A stretch of 64,000 nucleotides of DNA from CAVRIA01 sp963721115 (GCA_963721115.1 CAVRIA010000008.1:521796-585795); one strand, 5' to 3'. Counted from the stretch's first letter, positions 46,312-59,080 are shown. The notes: a model not told the origin generated them from the sequence alone. Numbers and translations: made by a program.

Positions 46312-48839
46312 TCATTTAGTGCGGCTTTGGCAGGATCGAAAATCCGATACGCGAGCAGCTTCACGCGGTCATTCAGCAGGAACCACAGCAGCGCATAGCC
46401 CCACACGAGCCCGGCCCACTCCCAGCCCAAGGGCGTCATGAACAACCCATAGACCGCAATCAACGTCGCCACGATTTGTGTGCCGAGAACCGCCAGCCAC
46501 AAGATCTTTGCCGGCCGGATGGACCAGAACGGGCCGCGCGTGCGCGTCAGGAAAATCGTCAGATGCCCCGCCACGGACAGCTTCAAATACATCAGCGTCT
46601 GGATGTGCGCGCGGTCGAGGTGAAAGACGCGCTCGGCAAGATAAAACAGGCCAAACGCAGCGACGACCCCGATGATGCCCAGCACCGTGGAGATCCCCAG
46701 CACCATACGCATGTTCCAGGCTTCGGGCTGATCCTTGTAATGAACGTTGTCATAGGCGATCGACAGGATGGCGCCGTCGTTGAGCAACGCCAGCATCACG
46801 ATCATCACGGCCGTCAGCGGATAGAAGTTGAATACCAGGATCGCCAGCGTCATGAAGAACAGCACGCGCAGCGTCTCGGCGATGCGGTAGATCGCGTAGC
46901 TGTTCATGCGCTGGAAGATTTTCCGGCTCTCCTTGATCGCGTCGATGATCACCGACAGACCGGACGCCAGCAGCACGATGGACGCCGCCGCGCGCGCCGC
47001 GTCCGTAGCGTCCGAAACGGCGATGCCGCAGTCGGCCTTCTTCAGCGCCGGGGCGTCGTTCACCCCGTCGCCGGTCATGCCGACGATGTGGCCGCGTTGC
47101 TGCAGGACGTCTACGATGTGGAACTTGTGCTCGGGAAACACCTGGGCGAAGCCGTCGGCCTTCTCGATGGACTCGGCCACCTCTGTGGTCTCTTTCTTTT
47201 TCGAGTCGCCCAGGCTGCTGGCATCGAGGATGTTCGCGCCCATGTCCAGCTTCTTGGCGGTCTCCTTGGCGATGGCCAGTGCATCGCCCGTCACCATCTT
47301 GATCTTCACGCCCATCTGGCGCGCGGTCGCGATGGTTGTCTTGGCATCGTCCCGTGGCGGATCGAACAAGGGCAATACGCCAACGAGCTGCCATTGCCCG
47401 TCGCCATCGGCTCGCCCGTCCTCCGTAGCAGCACTGCGGAGGGTGGACGCCACGCCCAAGGAACGAAAGCCGCGTGCGGCGAATTCGTTGACGGCCTTGT
47501 CGACGGCGTCCTTCACCTGCCCGGCATTGGCCGACAACTTCAAGATCACCTGCGGTGCGCCCTTGGTCACCTTGAACGTCTTTCCGTCTTGGGCCTTGAC
47601 GGTGGCCTCGGTGCGTTTGTGCACCGGGTCGAACGGCTGGAAATGAGCCACCTCATAAGCCTTCAACGAGTCCTTGTCCTTCAGTCCGCCCAGGACGGCC
47701 AGATCAATGGTGTCGTTGTCGTCCGCGCGCGACGCCAGCGCGGCATCGAGGATGAGCTGATCGGTGTCGACATTGTTCACGCTGAACGGATCGCCCAGCG
47801 TCAGCTTGTTCTGGGTCAGGGTGCCGGTCTTGTCGGCACACAGCACGTCCACGCCCGCCAATTCCTCGATGGCCACCAGCTTGCTCACGATCGCCTGCTT
47901 CTTGGCGAGCAAGCGCGCACCGACGGCCATCGTCACCGACAGCACCGTGGGCATCGCCACGGGAATCGCGGCCACGGTCAGCACCAGGGCGAACTGCAAC
48001 GTGGTGAGGATCGGGTCGCCGCGGAAGATCGCGACGCCAATGATCACCGCCACCAGAGCCACCGCCAAGATGATCAGGTAATTGCCGATCTTCAAAACCG
48101 CCTTTTGAAAATGGCTGGCGGTGTGCGCCTCCTGCACCAGCTGTGCTGTCTTGCCGAAGTAGGTGTTCGCACCCGTGGCATAGACCAGGGCGCCGATTTC
48201 GCCCCGGCGAATGATCGAGCCGGAAAACACCGCCTCGCCCGGCTTGCGCGTGGCGGGCAACGACTCTCCGGTCAGCGCCGATTGATCGACCTCCACCGGG
48301 TCGCCGTCCAGCAAGCGCGCATCCGCCGGCACGATGTCGCCCAGCCGCAGGCGGATGACGTCACCCGGCACCAGCTCACGCGCCGCTGGCGTGACCCACT
48401 TCCCATCACGTTTCACCTTGGCCTTGATCGCCAGCTTGGCCTTCAGGGCGGCGATGGCGTTGCCCGCCTGGCGTTCTTCCCAGAATCCGACCACGGCGTT
48501 GGAGAGAAGCAACACGAAGATGATGAAGAAATCCGGCCAGTGCCGGACCACGCCCGACAGAATCACCGCCACTTCGATCATCCACGGGATGGGCCCCCAG
48601 AAATAGCTGAGGAATTTCAGAATCGGATTGGTCTTCTTTTCTTCAATCTCGTTGGGCCCATATTGAGTCAGCCGTTTCTGCGCCTCGGCTTGACTGAGGC
48701 CGTCTGGCGACGACTCCAGCTTCTTCTCCACTTCCGGCATGGGCAGGGTTTTCAGATCGTCTTTCGCGTCGGGCTTCACATCAGGCTTCGATCCCGCCTT
48801 CGATTCGGGAGCCTTGGGTTGGTCGGTATTCGGTTTCAT
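46312..48839 (-). CDS. Plasma-membrane-type H+-transporting P-type ATPase
   Basis: About 842 residues of the type IIIA P-ATPase family known from fungi, plants and some bacteria, pumping protons outward at the cost of ATP. Motifs: DQSALTGES, the phosphorylated Asp in CADKTGTLTQNK, MTGDGVNDAPALKKA, and the transmembrane AAIPVAMPTVLSV. About ten membrane helices. The N-terminus is a charged Lys/Pro tract before LPMPEVEKKLESSPDGLSQA. As read, the frame continues into PPK2; adding one A to an AAAGC run near 46330 gives a natural stop at 46312. ATG 48839 lies in good context. It pairs with the N-ATPase in one ion island. Confidence 0.92.
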
Positions 48840-48920
48840 GAGGGGTATTCCTCTTCTTTGCCGTTTGAGACCGGCATCATCCCGGCTGATATTCTGATCG
48901 ATCCCGCGGAGGCCGCAGTG

Positions 48921-50165
48921 TCATTTGAGGGAGCCGAAAGGGGATCCAGCCGGGAGATCTACTTCGTCGCATGGTCCAAGCCCGAGCGCTCGGCACACCG
49001 AGCGCGCGATCATCAGCTCTTCGTCCGTAGGAACGACGCGGACGGCAACCCGGCTGGTCGTCGCGGAAATCACGCCCTCCGTCGCCGCGTTTCGCTTTTC
49101 TTCGAGCTCGATTCCGAGAAATCCCAGCCCATCGCAAATGCGGGCGCGGACCGGGGGCGCGTTCTCTCCGATGCCGCCGGCGAACACCAGCGTGTCCAGT
49201 CCGCCCAACGCCGCAGCGAAGGCGCCGATCCATTTCTTGACCTGGTAGCAAAAGAGCGCGACCGCTTCGGCCGCCCGCACGTCCTGCGTTTCACGCTCGA
49301 GCAAGTCACGCATGTCGGAGCTGGTTTCGGATATCCCGAGCAGCCCGGACCGGGAATTGACCATCTCGTTGAATTGCTTGGCGCTCATTTTTTCGGTGCG
49401 GGCCAGATACCAAACCAGTCCGGGATCGAGGTCGCCGGAGCGGGTGCTCATCGGCACCCCGGCGGTGGGAGTGAAGCTCATGCTGGTGTCCACGGGTTTG
49501 CCGTCATGCACCGCCGCCAGGCTCGCGCCATTGCCGAGGTGGGCGAGGATGACCCGGCCTCGAGCGGCTTTCGTTCCGGCCAGGCGGGCCAGCTCTCCCA
49601 TGAGAAACGCATACGACAACCCGTGAAAGCCGTACCGACGCACCCCCTGCGCTTCGTAGCGGCGCGGGATCGGCAACAACTGTGCGATGCGCGGCAGATC
49701 GTGGTGAAAAGCCGTATCGAAGCACGCTACTTGGGGCAGGTCGGGAAAGCGGCGATGAAATGCCTCGGTCAGCAGGATCTCCTCCGGCAGATGCTCGGGA
49801 TCGAAGGCGCTGAGCCGGTGCAGCTCCTCGACCATCTCCGCCGTGATTCGCTGCGGCTTGCTATACTTCGGCCCGCCATGCACGACGCGATGCCCTACCG
49901 CGGTCAATGCATCACGGCCGCTGCGTTCCTCGATCCAATCCATCAGAACGCTCACCGCCACCGTGTGATCCGGGGCCGTCACAGGGCGCGAAAAGTTGTC
50001 CGCCTGCTTCACACCTTTCACCCGCAAGGTGGCCTCCGGCAGTCCAATCCGCTCAATCCCGCCCTCCAGAATCCGTCGCAGCGAGTCACCGGCCTCGAAG
50101 AGCGCGAACTTGATGCTCGACGAGCCGCCATTGATCGTCAGGATGCGTGGGTTAGCTGGTTCCAT
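48921..50165 (-). CDS. ackA: Acetate kinase
   Basis: A 414-residue cytoplasmic kinase converting acetyl phosphate and ADP to acetate and ATP, or the reverse. Family motifs are NGGSSSIKFALFE, HRVVHGGPKYSK, CFDTAFHHDLP, LAHLGNGASLAAVHDGK and LVFAGGIGENAP. ATG 50165 (MEPANPRILTI) is the start; its first bases overlap the stop of the HAD gene by 14 bases. Neither phosphotransacetylase nor phosphoketolase is in the window, so the source of acetyl phosphate is unseen. The neighbours GlgP, PGM and transketolase suggest glycogen-derived carbon with a phosphoketolase elsewhere. Confidence 0.94.
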   Translation of the reverse strand: MEPANPRILTINGGSSSIKFALFEAGDSLRRILEGGIERIGLPEATLRVKGVKQADNFSRPVTAPDHTVAVSVLMDWIEERSGRDALTAVGHRVVHGGPKYSKPQRITAEMVEELHRLSAFDPEHLPEEILLTEAFHRRFPDLPQVACFDTAFHHDLPRIAQLLPIPRRYEAQGVRRYGFHGLSYAFLMGELARLAGTKAARGRVILAHLGNGASLAAVHDGKPVDTSMSFTPTAGVPMSTRSGDLDPGLVWYLARTEKMSAKQFNEMVNSRSGLLGISETSSDMRDLLERETQDVRAAEAVALFCYQVKKWIGAFAAALGGLDTLVFAGGIGENAPPVRARICDGLGFLGIELEEKRNAATEGVISATTSRVAVRVVPTDEELMIARSVCRALGLGPCDEVDLPAGSPFGSLK

Positions 50166-50799
50166 GGATGACGCTTCCGTCATTCTGCAATCCGAACGAA
50201 GCCAGTTTCGCGCAGGTGGACGTGTAGTCCGTGTGGAGAATGCTTCGAATCCCCAAACCTTCCGCGATCTGGACGAACATCGGGGTGTTTTCGATGTAGA
50301 CGACCTGCCGGGCCGGCGCCTGGGCGATGTCGAGCGCAAGCCGAAAGATGTCGGCATCGGGCTTACGAAGGTGGACGAAGCAGGAGGAAATAAAGAAATC
50401 CACAAGCCCATTCAGTTTGAACTGTCGAATCCGATACGCGTTCAGCTCGCGCGCTTCGTTGCTGACCACGGCGATCGTCAGCCCGTGCCGGGCCTTGAGC
50501 TGCGCGACCAACTTGATCATCTCGGGGTACGGCTTCGACTGCGCGAACATGAAGCGCCGAAACTGAGCCCGGGTGAACGATCGCCTTTTGTAGAAGACCA
50601 CTCGGCCTAGATATTCTTCCAGCGTGAGCTTGCCCTCCTCGTAGGTGGCGAAGTTCAACTGGTGCCGTTCCTCCATCTCGGCCCACTCCAGCTTGAAGTG
50701 CGTCGCCGCCCGTTTGCGGGCATGATGATCCCATCCGTTGGTGAGCAGGACACCGCCGATATCCAGAAACAACGTCGTGATCGGGACCGCTTTGCTCAT
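50152..50799 (-). CDS. HAD-like protein near glycogen phosphorylase
   Basis: A 215-residue HAD-superfamily protein of the YihX-like size. The nucleophile Asp is in LFLDIGGVLLTNG; the second Asp of DxD is replaced by Gly, as in DxGxV-type phosphatases such as YihX. The Ser motif is VVSNEAREL and the Lys motif LRKPDADIF. The usual acidic DD pair of motif IV reads VVYIENTPMF, so metal binding may be weakened. ATG 50799 has GGAGGAAAG upstream. It sits between GlgP and AckA with short gaps or overlap, so an alpha-glucose-1-phosphatase-like role is plausible but unproven. Confidence 0.75.
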   Translation of the reverse strand: MSKAVPITTLFLDIGGVLLTNGWDHHARKRAATHFKLEWAEMEERHQLNFATYEEGKLTLEEYLGRVVFYKRRSFTRAQFRRFMFAQSKPYPEMIKLVAQLKARHGLTIAVVSNEARELNAYRIRQFKLNGLVDFFISSCFVHLRKPDADIFRLALDIAQAPARQVVYIENTPMFVQIAEGLGIRSILHTDYTSTCAKLASFGLQNDGSVIHGTS

Positions 50800-50819
50800 C
50801 TTTCCTCCGTCGAACTTGG

Positions 50820-53369
50820 TCACCGTTGCCACAGGATTTGAGCGGCTTCCAGGGGAATCGCAACACCGTGGCAGTGCGGGATCATTCGCGCCGTATAGTC
50901 CGTCGCCGGGCGGGCCGCAGACACAGCCGCGCGGTACACGTAGCCGCCCGACGCGCCGGCCGGTTGGCGACCGCGCTTCATCTCCTGCCGCACGGGAGGA
51001 CCGCCCTCGACGCCGTCGGCATAAAGCTCCACCTCGCACTGCCTCGGGGTCGAGGTCGTCGAGATAGACCTGAACCTCAAATACGTGTTGCTCGCCACGA
51101 GTCTCAACCTTCACTTCGCCGAAGTGCAGCGTCGCCCATTTCTGTTCCAGACGTGTGCTGCCAATCGACGATCTGCTTGCCCACTGCGCCTTTAGCGGCC
51201 GCGCGCTCACGGTAGGCGGCCGCAGCCGGGAGGTAGTGTTGCACGGTGTATTCGCGCACCGCGCGGTTGGCGGAGAAGCGCGGTGTCAACCGCGCCATGC
51301 TTTCCCGCATCCGCTTGACCCATGCGGTGGGAATGCCGCTCTCGTCTCGGGCATAAAACTCCGGGATCACCTCGCGCTCGAGCAGATCGTAGAGCGCGTC
51401 GGCTTCGACAGCGTCCCAGGCCGGATCGTCGCCGTGCTCCTGGCCATCCCCCAACGCCCACCCGACTTCCGGCGTGTAGGCCTCCGCCCACCAACCGTCC
51501 AATTCCGAGAGATTGATGCCGCCATTGACGAGCACTTTCATCCCACTCGTCCCGCAAGCCTCCCAGGGGCGGCGTGGCGTGTTGATCCAGACATCCACGC
51601 CCTGCACCAGGTGCTCGGTCAGAAGCATGTCGTAGTCACTGAGGAAGATCACATGGGGGCGTGCCTCGGGCCGCCGGATGAAGTGCATCCATTCCTGAAT
51701 CAGGGCCTGGCCCGCCTGGTCCGCCGGATGGGCCTTGCCGGCGATGACGAGTTGCACCGGGCGCTGCCGGATTGGTCAACAGACGAAGCAGCCGCTGCGG
51801 GTCGTGCAGCAACAGGTTCGGCCGCTTGTAGGTCGCGAAGCGCCGCGCAAAGCCCAGGGTCAACGCGTTGGGATCAAAGAGATGCTTCGCTCCGTCAATC
51901 GCCTCGGCGGACGCGCCGGAGGCAGCCAGTTGCCGGGACAATCGCTCGCGAGCGTATTCGACAAGAGCCTTGCTGGCGGCGATGCGAAATTGCCAAAGGC
52001 TGGCGTCGGAGACGCGGCGAATGTCCTGCTCCAGGGTTTCCGTCGTCCCCAGCCAGCGGTCCTTTCCGCAGGCTTCCGTCCACAGATCATCGGCCTCGGC
52101 CGAGTCCCAGGTCGGCATGTGGACGCCGTTGGTCACGTGCCCGACCGGCACTTCGTCCTCCGGCCAGCGCGGAAAGAGCGGCTCGAAGATGTGCCGGCTC
52201 ACCTTTCCGTGCAAGCGACTCACGCCGTTGACCGCCCCGCTCCCACGAATCGCCAGATAGGCCATGTTGAAAGGTTCCGACGAGTCGTTCGGGTTCTGAC
52301 GGCCCAGGGCCAGCAAATCGTGGAGGGTAATGCCGAGCTTCTGCTCGGCATAACCACCCAGGTATTGCTCGATGAGAGCCGGAGCGAAACGATCAAAGCC
52401 GGCGGCCACCGCCGTGTGGGTGGTGAAGAGGTTTCCCGCTCGCGTGACGGCCAGCGCGACTTCGAAGGGCTGCCCGGTCTCTTGCATGAAACTGCGGGCG
52501 CGTTCCAGCACGGCGAAGGCCGCATGCCCTTCATTGAGATGACAGACTTCCGGCTGGAGGCCGAGTGCGGCGAGCAAGCGCCATCCGCCGATCCCGAGAA
52601 GCAGTTCTTGCTTGAGGCGCAGCTCCGGCCCGCCGCCATAGAGCTCGCTGGTGATCCCCCGATGGGCGGGGAAGTTCGCCGCGTCATTGCTGTCCAGCAG
52701 GTAGAGCTTCACCCTGCCGACCTGGACCTGCCAGGCGCGCAGCCAGACCGAGTATCCCGGCAACGCGATCTCCAGCCGCAACCACTCCCCGTTTGGTTGA
52801 CGCAACGGCGTAATCGGCAACTGTCCGGGATCGTTATACGGGAAGAGGGCCTGTTGCGCTCCGTCCTTGTCGATCACCTGGCGAAAATAGCCCTGCTGGT
52901 AGAGCAGTCCCACGCCGACCACCGGCACACCCAGATCGCTGGCGGCTTTGAGCTGATCGCCGGCCACATTGCCAAGCCCGCCCGAGTAGATGGGCAGAGC
53001 TTCGCTCAACATGAATTCCATGCTGAAATACGCGACACAGCCCAGCGGAGATTGCGGGTAGGTTTGCTGAAACCACGCCGGCGCCTCCGCCGCATCCCGC
53101 CTGCTTTGCACCAGGCCATCGACGTCCTTGCGAAAAACGCGGTCGGCCAACACGCGCTCGATCCGGTCGCGCGAGACCGTCTGTAGGACGACCCACGGAT
53201 TATGCGTGATCTCCCACAGTTGGGGATCGAGCTGCCGCCACACTTCGTCGGTGGCATGATTCCACGACCAATGCATATCCAAGGCGAGCTCCGCCAGGGA
53301 ATCGAACCCCTCGATTTCGGTGGGTAGAAGGTTGTAGATGGGGTGGCTGATGCGGGTTCGGTTGCTCAT
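50820..53369 (-). CDS. glgP: Alpha-glucan (glycogen) phosphorylase, DUF3417 type
   Basis: About 850 residues of the TIGR02094 phosphorylase family, releasing glucose 1-phosphate from alpha-1,4-glucan with PLP. The N-terminal DUF3417 region (HPIYNLLPTEIEGFDSLAEL, then LALDMHWSWNHATDEVW) is present. The catalytic half includes VCHLNEGHAAFAVLERAR and NGVHMPTWDSAEADDLWTEA. PLP Lys is expected in EACGTSGMKVLVNGGINL. The chain is split by indels near 51770 (an extra G), 51150 and 51045, and ends AAQILWQR at 50820. ATG 53369 overlaps the PGM stop as ATGA, so phosphorylase and phosphoglucomutase are translationally coupled. Confidence 0.9.
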
Positions 53370-55026
53370 GATTTGTCCTTCGGATCCGGCGCGGCCAGTA
53401 CATCGCTGACGATCGCCTGTGCTTCCGCCAGGATGCGGCGCAGATGATCTGCTCCCCGAAAGCTCTCGGCGTAAATCTTGTAGATATCCTCGGTTCCCGA
53501 CGGACGCGCCGCGAACCATCCGCTCTCTGCCACCACCTTCAACCCGCCGATGGGCGAGCCGTTGCCTGGCGCGCGGGTGAGGATGGCCTGGATTTTCTCC
53601 CCCGCCAGATCTTTGGACCGGACCTGCTGCGGTGAGAGTTTCTTCAGACTCTCCTTTTGTACCGGCGTAGCCGGCGCTTCAACGCGGTCGTAAACGGGCT
53701 CGTCGAACTCGCGCGTGAGCTCGCGGTAAATTTCGCCGGGATCGCGACCCATCCGCGCCGTGATCTCCGCCGCCAGCAAAGCCGGCACGATTCCGTCCTT
53801 GTCCGTCGTCCAGGCGCTGCCGTCCAAGCGAACAAACGACGCACCCGCGCTCTCTTCTCCGCCAAAACCAAGCGAACCGTCGAGCAGACCATCGACGAAC
53901 CACTTGAAGCCGACCGGCACTTCGTAGAGCTTCCGGCCGAGCTTCGCGGTGACGCGATCGATCATCTGGCTGCTCACCACGGTCTTGCCGACCGCCGCCG
54001 TCTTGGGCCACTTCGGCCGCTGTTGGAAGAGGTAGAATATGGCGACCGAAAGGTAATGGTTGGGTGGCAGTAACCCCGCGCTTCGGGTCACGATTCCGTG
54101 ACGGTCATGGTCGGTGTCGCAGGCGAAGGAAAGGTCGAAGCGGTCTTTCATTCCTATCAATCGCTGCATCGCATAGGCCGAGGAAGGGTCCATCCGTATC
54201 TGGCCGTCCCAATCGAGCGTCATGAACCCGAAAGTCGGGTCGACGGCCTCGTTGACGACCGTGAGGTTCAGCCCGTAGCGCTCGGCGATCGGCCCCCAGT
54301 AATGGACACCGGCGCCACCGAGCGGATCGACCCCCAAGCGGATCTTTGCGCCGCGAATGACATCCATGTCGAGCACGTTGGCGAGATCGGCAATATACGC
54401 ATTGAGGTAATCGTGCCGGTGCGTCGTGGGGGCGCGAAGAGCTCTCTCGAAAGAAATCCTCTTCAAACCCTGAAGGCCGTTCTCGAGAAACTGGTTGGCC
54501 TTCGCTTCGATCCAGGCGGTGACGGCGGATTCCGCCGGCCCTCCGTTTGGAGGATTGTATTTGAACCCGCCGTCATGTGGCGGATTGTGTGACGGCGTGA
54601 TGACGATGCCGTCGGCGAGTCCGGTCTTGCGCCCGCGGTTGTGGGTGAGAATCGCGTGGGAAACGGCAGGAGTGGGGGTATACTCATCCCCCTGCGCGAG
54701 CATGACCTCCACCCCGTTGGCCGCCAGCACTTCGAGCGCGCTGGCAAGAGCCGGCACGGAAAGGGCATGCGTGTCCATGCCGAGAAACAGCGGGCCATCG
54801 ATCTTCTGCTGCGCCCGGTACAGGCAAATGGCCTGACTGATGGCGAGGATATGCAACTCATTGAAAGCCTGGTTGAAGGACGAGCCGCGATGCCCGGAGG
54901 TGCCAAACGCCACGCGCTGCGCCGGCACCGAGGGATCAGGGACGTCGGTATAATAGGCGGTGATCAGTCTGGGCACGTTCACGAGCATCGATGGCTCGGC
55001 CGGCTTTCCTGCAAGAGGGCTTACTG

Positions 55027-55030
<4 letters not shown>
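53366..55030 (-). CDS. pgm: Phosphoglucomutase (alpha-D-glucose specific)
   Basis: A 554-residue mutase interconverting glucose 1-phosphate and glucose 6-phosphate. The active-site Ser is in ITPSHNPPHDGGFKYN, the metal loop is ACDTDHDRHGIV, the sugar-specificity loop GFGGEESAGASF, and the phosphate-binding loop RPSGTEDIYKIYAES. The N-terminus is VAFGTSGHRGSSFNQAFNE. ATG 55030 overlaps the transketolase stop (ATGA); a longer frame to 55921 runs through transketolase and is rejected. It converts the product of the adjacent phosphorylase, a clear functional unit. Confidence 0.95.
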
Positions 55031-57111
<2,081 letters not shown>

Positions 57112-57228
57112 GATCTCTCCTCGACGATGTGCAACGCCCTGGTTGTCGACCCCGTCCGATCGCGCGTTCTACGAAACCGCCGGCTGTCTGCACGACGTGA
57201 TCCGGAACCACCTGTTGTGGTCGTGATC

Positions 57229-57408
57229 CTATCGCAGGAACAACGCCCACGCACTCAAGCTGAGCGCGGTCCATAGCAGAAGACTGAGCGACCCGCCGAC
57301 CATCAATCCGAGCAACGGCAGGCCGGACGCGCGATCCACGTAGTCGGGATCGGATTCACTGAGCCACCCCGCACCGATTGTCTCATCCGCAATTGTGTTC
57401 TTCTTCAT
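57229..57408 (-). CDS. Small single-helix membrane protein
   Basis: A 59-residue protein with a polar N-terminal half (MKKNTIADETIGAGWLSESD) and one C-terminal membrane helix (LLGLMVGGSLSLLLWTALS plus LSAWALFLR). GGAG precedes the ATG by seven bases. No family is recognised. It lies 117 bases upstream of transketolase and 81 bases after the exported Gly/His-rich gene. Confidence 0.55.
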   Translation of the reverse strand: MKKNTIADETIGAGWLSESDPDYVDRASGLPLLGLMVGGSLSLLLWTALSLSAWALFLR

Positions 57409-57489
57409 GATGCATCTCCAACTGGTGGGGGCCGGCGATCTTCGTATCCCCACTGCCGCGCGGGAGCCGAGCGCAATCTCTCCGGGTCC

Positions 57490-57918
57490 TCAGTCGTGCT
57501 TGTGGCCCTTTCCCTTCCCATGACCCTTTTCGTGTCCGTTGTCCCGGCCATTCCCATGACGCCGGTCGTGATCCCCGTTGTGGCTCTCACGGTAGCGCGG
57601 CGCATAGTCATGCTCGTACCAGCTATCTTGCACGAAGTAGACCGGCCGGCCGCAGGCGTTGTACTTGCGGCAGTGCTTGCTCCAGTTCTTCGCCTGGCCC
57701 GGAGGCACGCGTAGGTAAATCGGCTGGCGCACCACGCCCACCGGAACACGTTGGATCACGACCGGCTGCGGGTAGATCAGTCGCGGCTGCGGGAAGCCGC
57801 CGATGTCGATCCGGCCGTAGAACCCGGGCTGGCCGATCTGGACGGATACGCCCACATCGGCGGCAAACGCCGGAAAGGCAATTGCGGCCATTGCCGCCAC
57901 GAATAGGAAACGCTTCAT
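57490..57918 (-). CDS. Exported Gly/His-rich protein
   Basis: A 142-residue protein with a clear signal peptide (MKRFLFVAAMAAIAFPAFAA, cut after residue 20). A middle part is rich in Pro, Gln and Val (IYPQPVVIQRVPVGVV), and the tail is Gly/His/Lys/Asp-rich (HNGDHDRRHGNGRDNGHEKG). Proteins of this layout are common in proteobacterial genomes as hypothetical secreted proteins. The two Cys residues (KHCRKYNACG) could form a disulfide in the periplasm. The His tail could bind metal; this is inference. Confidence 0.7.
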   Translation of the reverse strand: MKRFLFVAAMAAIAFPAFAADVGVSVQIGQPGFYGRIDIGGFPQPRLIYPQPVVIQRVPVGVVRQPIYLRVPPGQAKNWSKHCRKYNACGRPVYFVQDSWYEHDYAPRYRESHNGDHDRRHGNGRDNGHEKGHGKGKGHKHD

Positions 57919-58002
57919 GTTCGGGCTCCTCGTGAGTAGTTGGGTTTGTTGTAGGATGAGGCACTCAGCATCTCAGGCTCGTATTGCCACGCGCGTAGGA
58001 CA

Positions 58003-58653
58003 CTACGGCGACTGCAAGGGCGTATCGGGGCTCGCCGTTGTCACGGGCGCCTTGCGGTTCTTCGTCTTTTGCTTCTTGGTCGCGTTCGGGTGGGGTTTCG
58101 TCGTCTCGATCTTCACCTTCGCCACGCCCTTCTTCGACATTCCGATTTTTCGGGCAGCGGCGCGAGAGAGATCGATTTTCCTGCCTTTCGCATACGGGCC
58201 ACGGTCGTTGATCGTGACCTTCACCGATTTCCCGGTCTCCAGATTGGTCACCACGGCCTTGCTGCCCAAGGGCAAGGTGCGATGTGCCGCGGTGAGCTTC
58301 TCCTGATCGAACGTTTCTCCACTGGCGGTCTCTTGCCCGTCTTGCTCTGGCCCGTACCAGGAGGCGTTTCCGACCTGCTCTACCGTGGCTCCCTCGGCGT
58401 CGGGCACTTCCTCCTTCACCTGGGGGGCCACCACCGGCGGCGGAAGAGTCTCCGGCCGGCGCAGCGGCAGCGCGCAGCCCGTCAACAGCAACGCAAGCGT
58501 CGTTGCTCCGATTCCAAGCACGACGAGCAATGGACGGTGATGTCTTCCATCCGAGCTCCGTCCGGCCACCCGGGTGGTGGTCGGTGTCTCCGCGGCGTGC
58601 TCGCGTCCACCCCGGCCGCAAGGCTGACGTTGAAGACGTCGTTGCGCTCTCAA
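58003..58653 (-). CDS. rlpA: RlpA-like septal lytic transglycosylase lipoprotein
   Basis: A lipoprotein of the RlpA family, whose members bind denuded peptidoglycan and can cut it. The signal carries a lipobox (LALLLTGCALP) with Cys near residue 60 of the longest frame. The double-psi beta-barrel domain reads NASWYGPEQDGQETASGETF, LTAAHRTLPLGSKAVVTN and VTINDRGPYAKGRKIDLSRA. The acid and His residues of the family groove are present. There is no SPOR domain; the C-terminus is a Lys/Thr-rich tail. The longest frame starts at TTG 58653, but translation more likely starts nearer the hydrophobic segment. The gene marks an outer-membrane envelope. Confidence 0.82.
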   Translation of the reverse strand: MRAQRRLQRQPCGRGGREHAAETPTTTRVAGRSSDGRHHRPLLVVLGIGATTLALLLTGCALPLRRPETLPPPVVAPQVKEEVPDAEGATVEQVGNASWYGPEQDGQETASGETFDQEKLTAAHRTLPLGSKAVVTNLETGKSVKVTINDRGPYAKGRKIDLSRAAARKIGMSKKGVAKVKIETTKPHPNATKKQKTKNRKAPVTTASPDTPLQSP

Positions 58654-58663
58654 GACATCCGCC

Positions 58664-59080
58664 TCAGGGACCCACTTCAGTCAAGCCGGTGACATCCATC
58701 GTCGTGACGAATCGACCGTCGGAGCGCTCCGGCAAGGGAGGGATCTGGAAGGTAAACGGCGCGCTGCCGTTCGGGGCGACGTCCCCAGCAAACGTGAACG
58801 GCAGCGTCCTCCCCGGGCTGTCGGTCCCGGGATGACGCTCGTCATTCCACAGCCACGTTTGCCGGAGCAGCAACTGGACTCCACGAACAGTGGCAGACGA
58901 TTTGTTGACGATGGTGCCTGAGACCGAGTCGTCCCGGACGGTCAGGTCGTTGATGACGATCGTTTGAGCGGCTTCCGAAGACGGCACGACTCCCGCCGTA
59001 GCGGTCGCGCCGTGCAGCGGCAGAATCAGAATGCCCAGCAGCGCGCCGAAGGCGAAGAGTACGGCTTTCCTTCCGATCAT
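58664..59080 (-). CDS. Exported beta-rich hypothetical protein
   Basis: A 138-residue protein with a signal peptide (RKAVLFAFGALLGILILPLH, cut near residue 27) and a mature part of alternating hydrophobic strands (IVINDLTVRDDSVSGTIVNK). It resembles small immunoglobulin-like FxLYD-type domains exported by many bacteria. The exact family is not certain. AAGGAG precedes ATG 59080 by six bases. A dispersed repeat lies 121-157 bases upstream, and the RlpA gene follows by ten bases in the same direction. Confidence 0.6.
   Translation of the reverse strand: MIGRKAVLFAFGALLGILILPLHGATATAGVVPSSEAAQTIVINDLTVRDDSVSGTIVNKSSATVRGVQLLLRQTWLWNDERHPGTDSPGRTLPFTFAGDVAPNGSAPFTFQIPPLPERSDGRFVTTMDVTGLTEVGP

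Noticed and set aside
46125..48839. Fusion of the H+-ATPase with PPK2
   Set aside because: The join is out of frame with PPK2, and one added A gives the pump its own stop at 46312. Two separate genes are far more likely.
46476..50171. A plus-strand open frame of more than 1200 codons
   Set aside because: It runs antisense through the H+-ATPase and acetate kinase, whose motifs are unmistakable. It is Arg/His-rich and low-complexity, as expected for a shadow frame in high-GC DNA.
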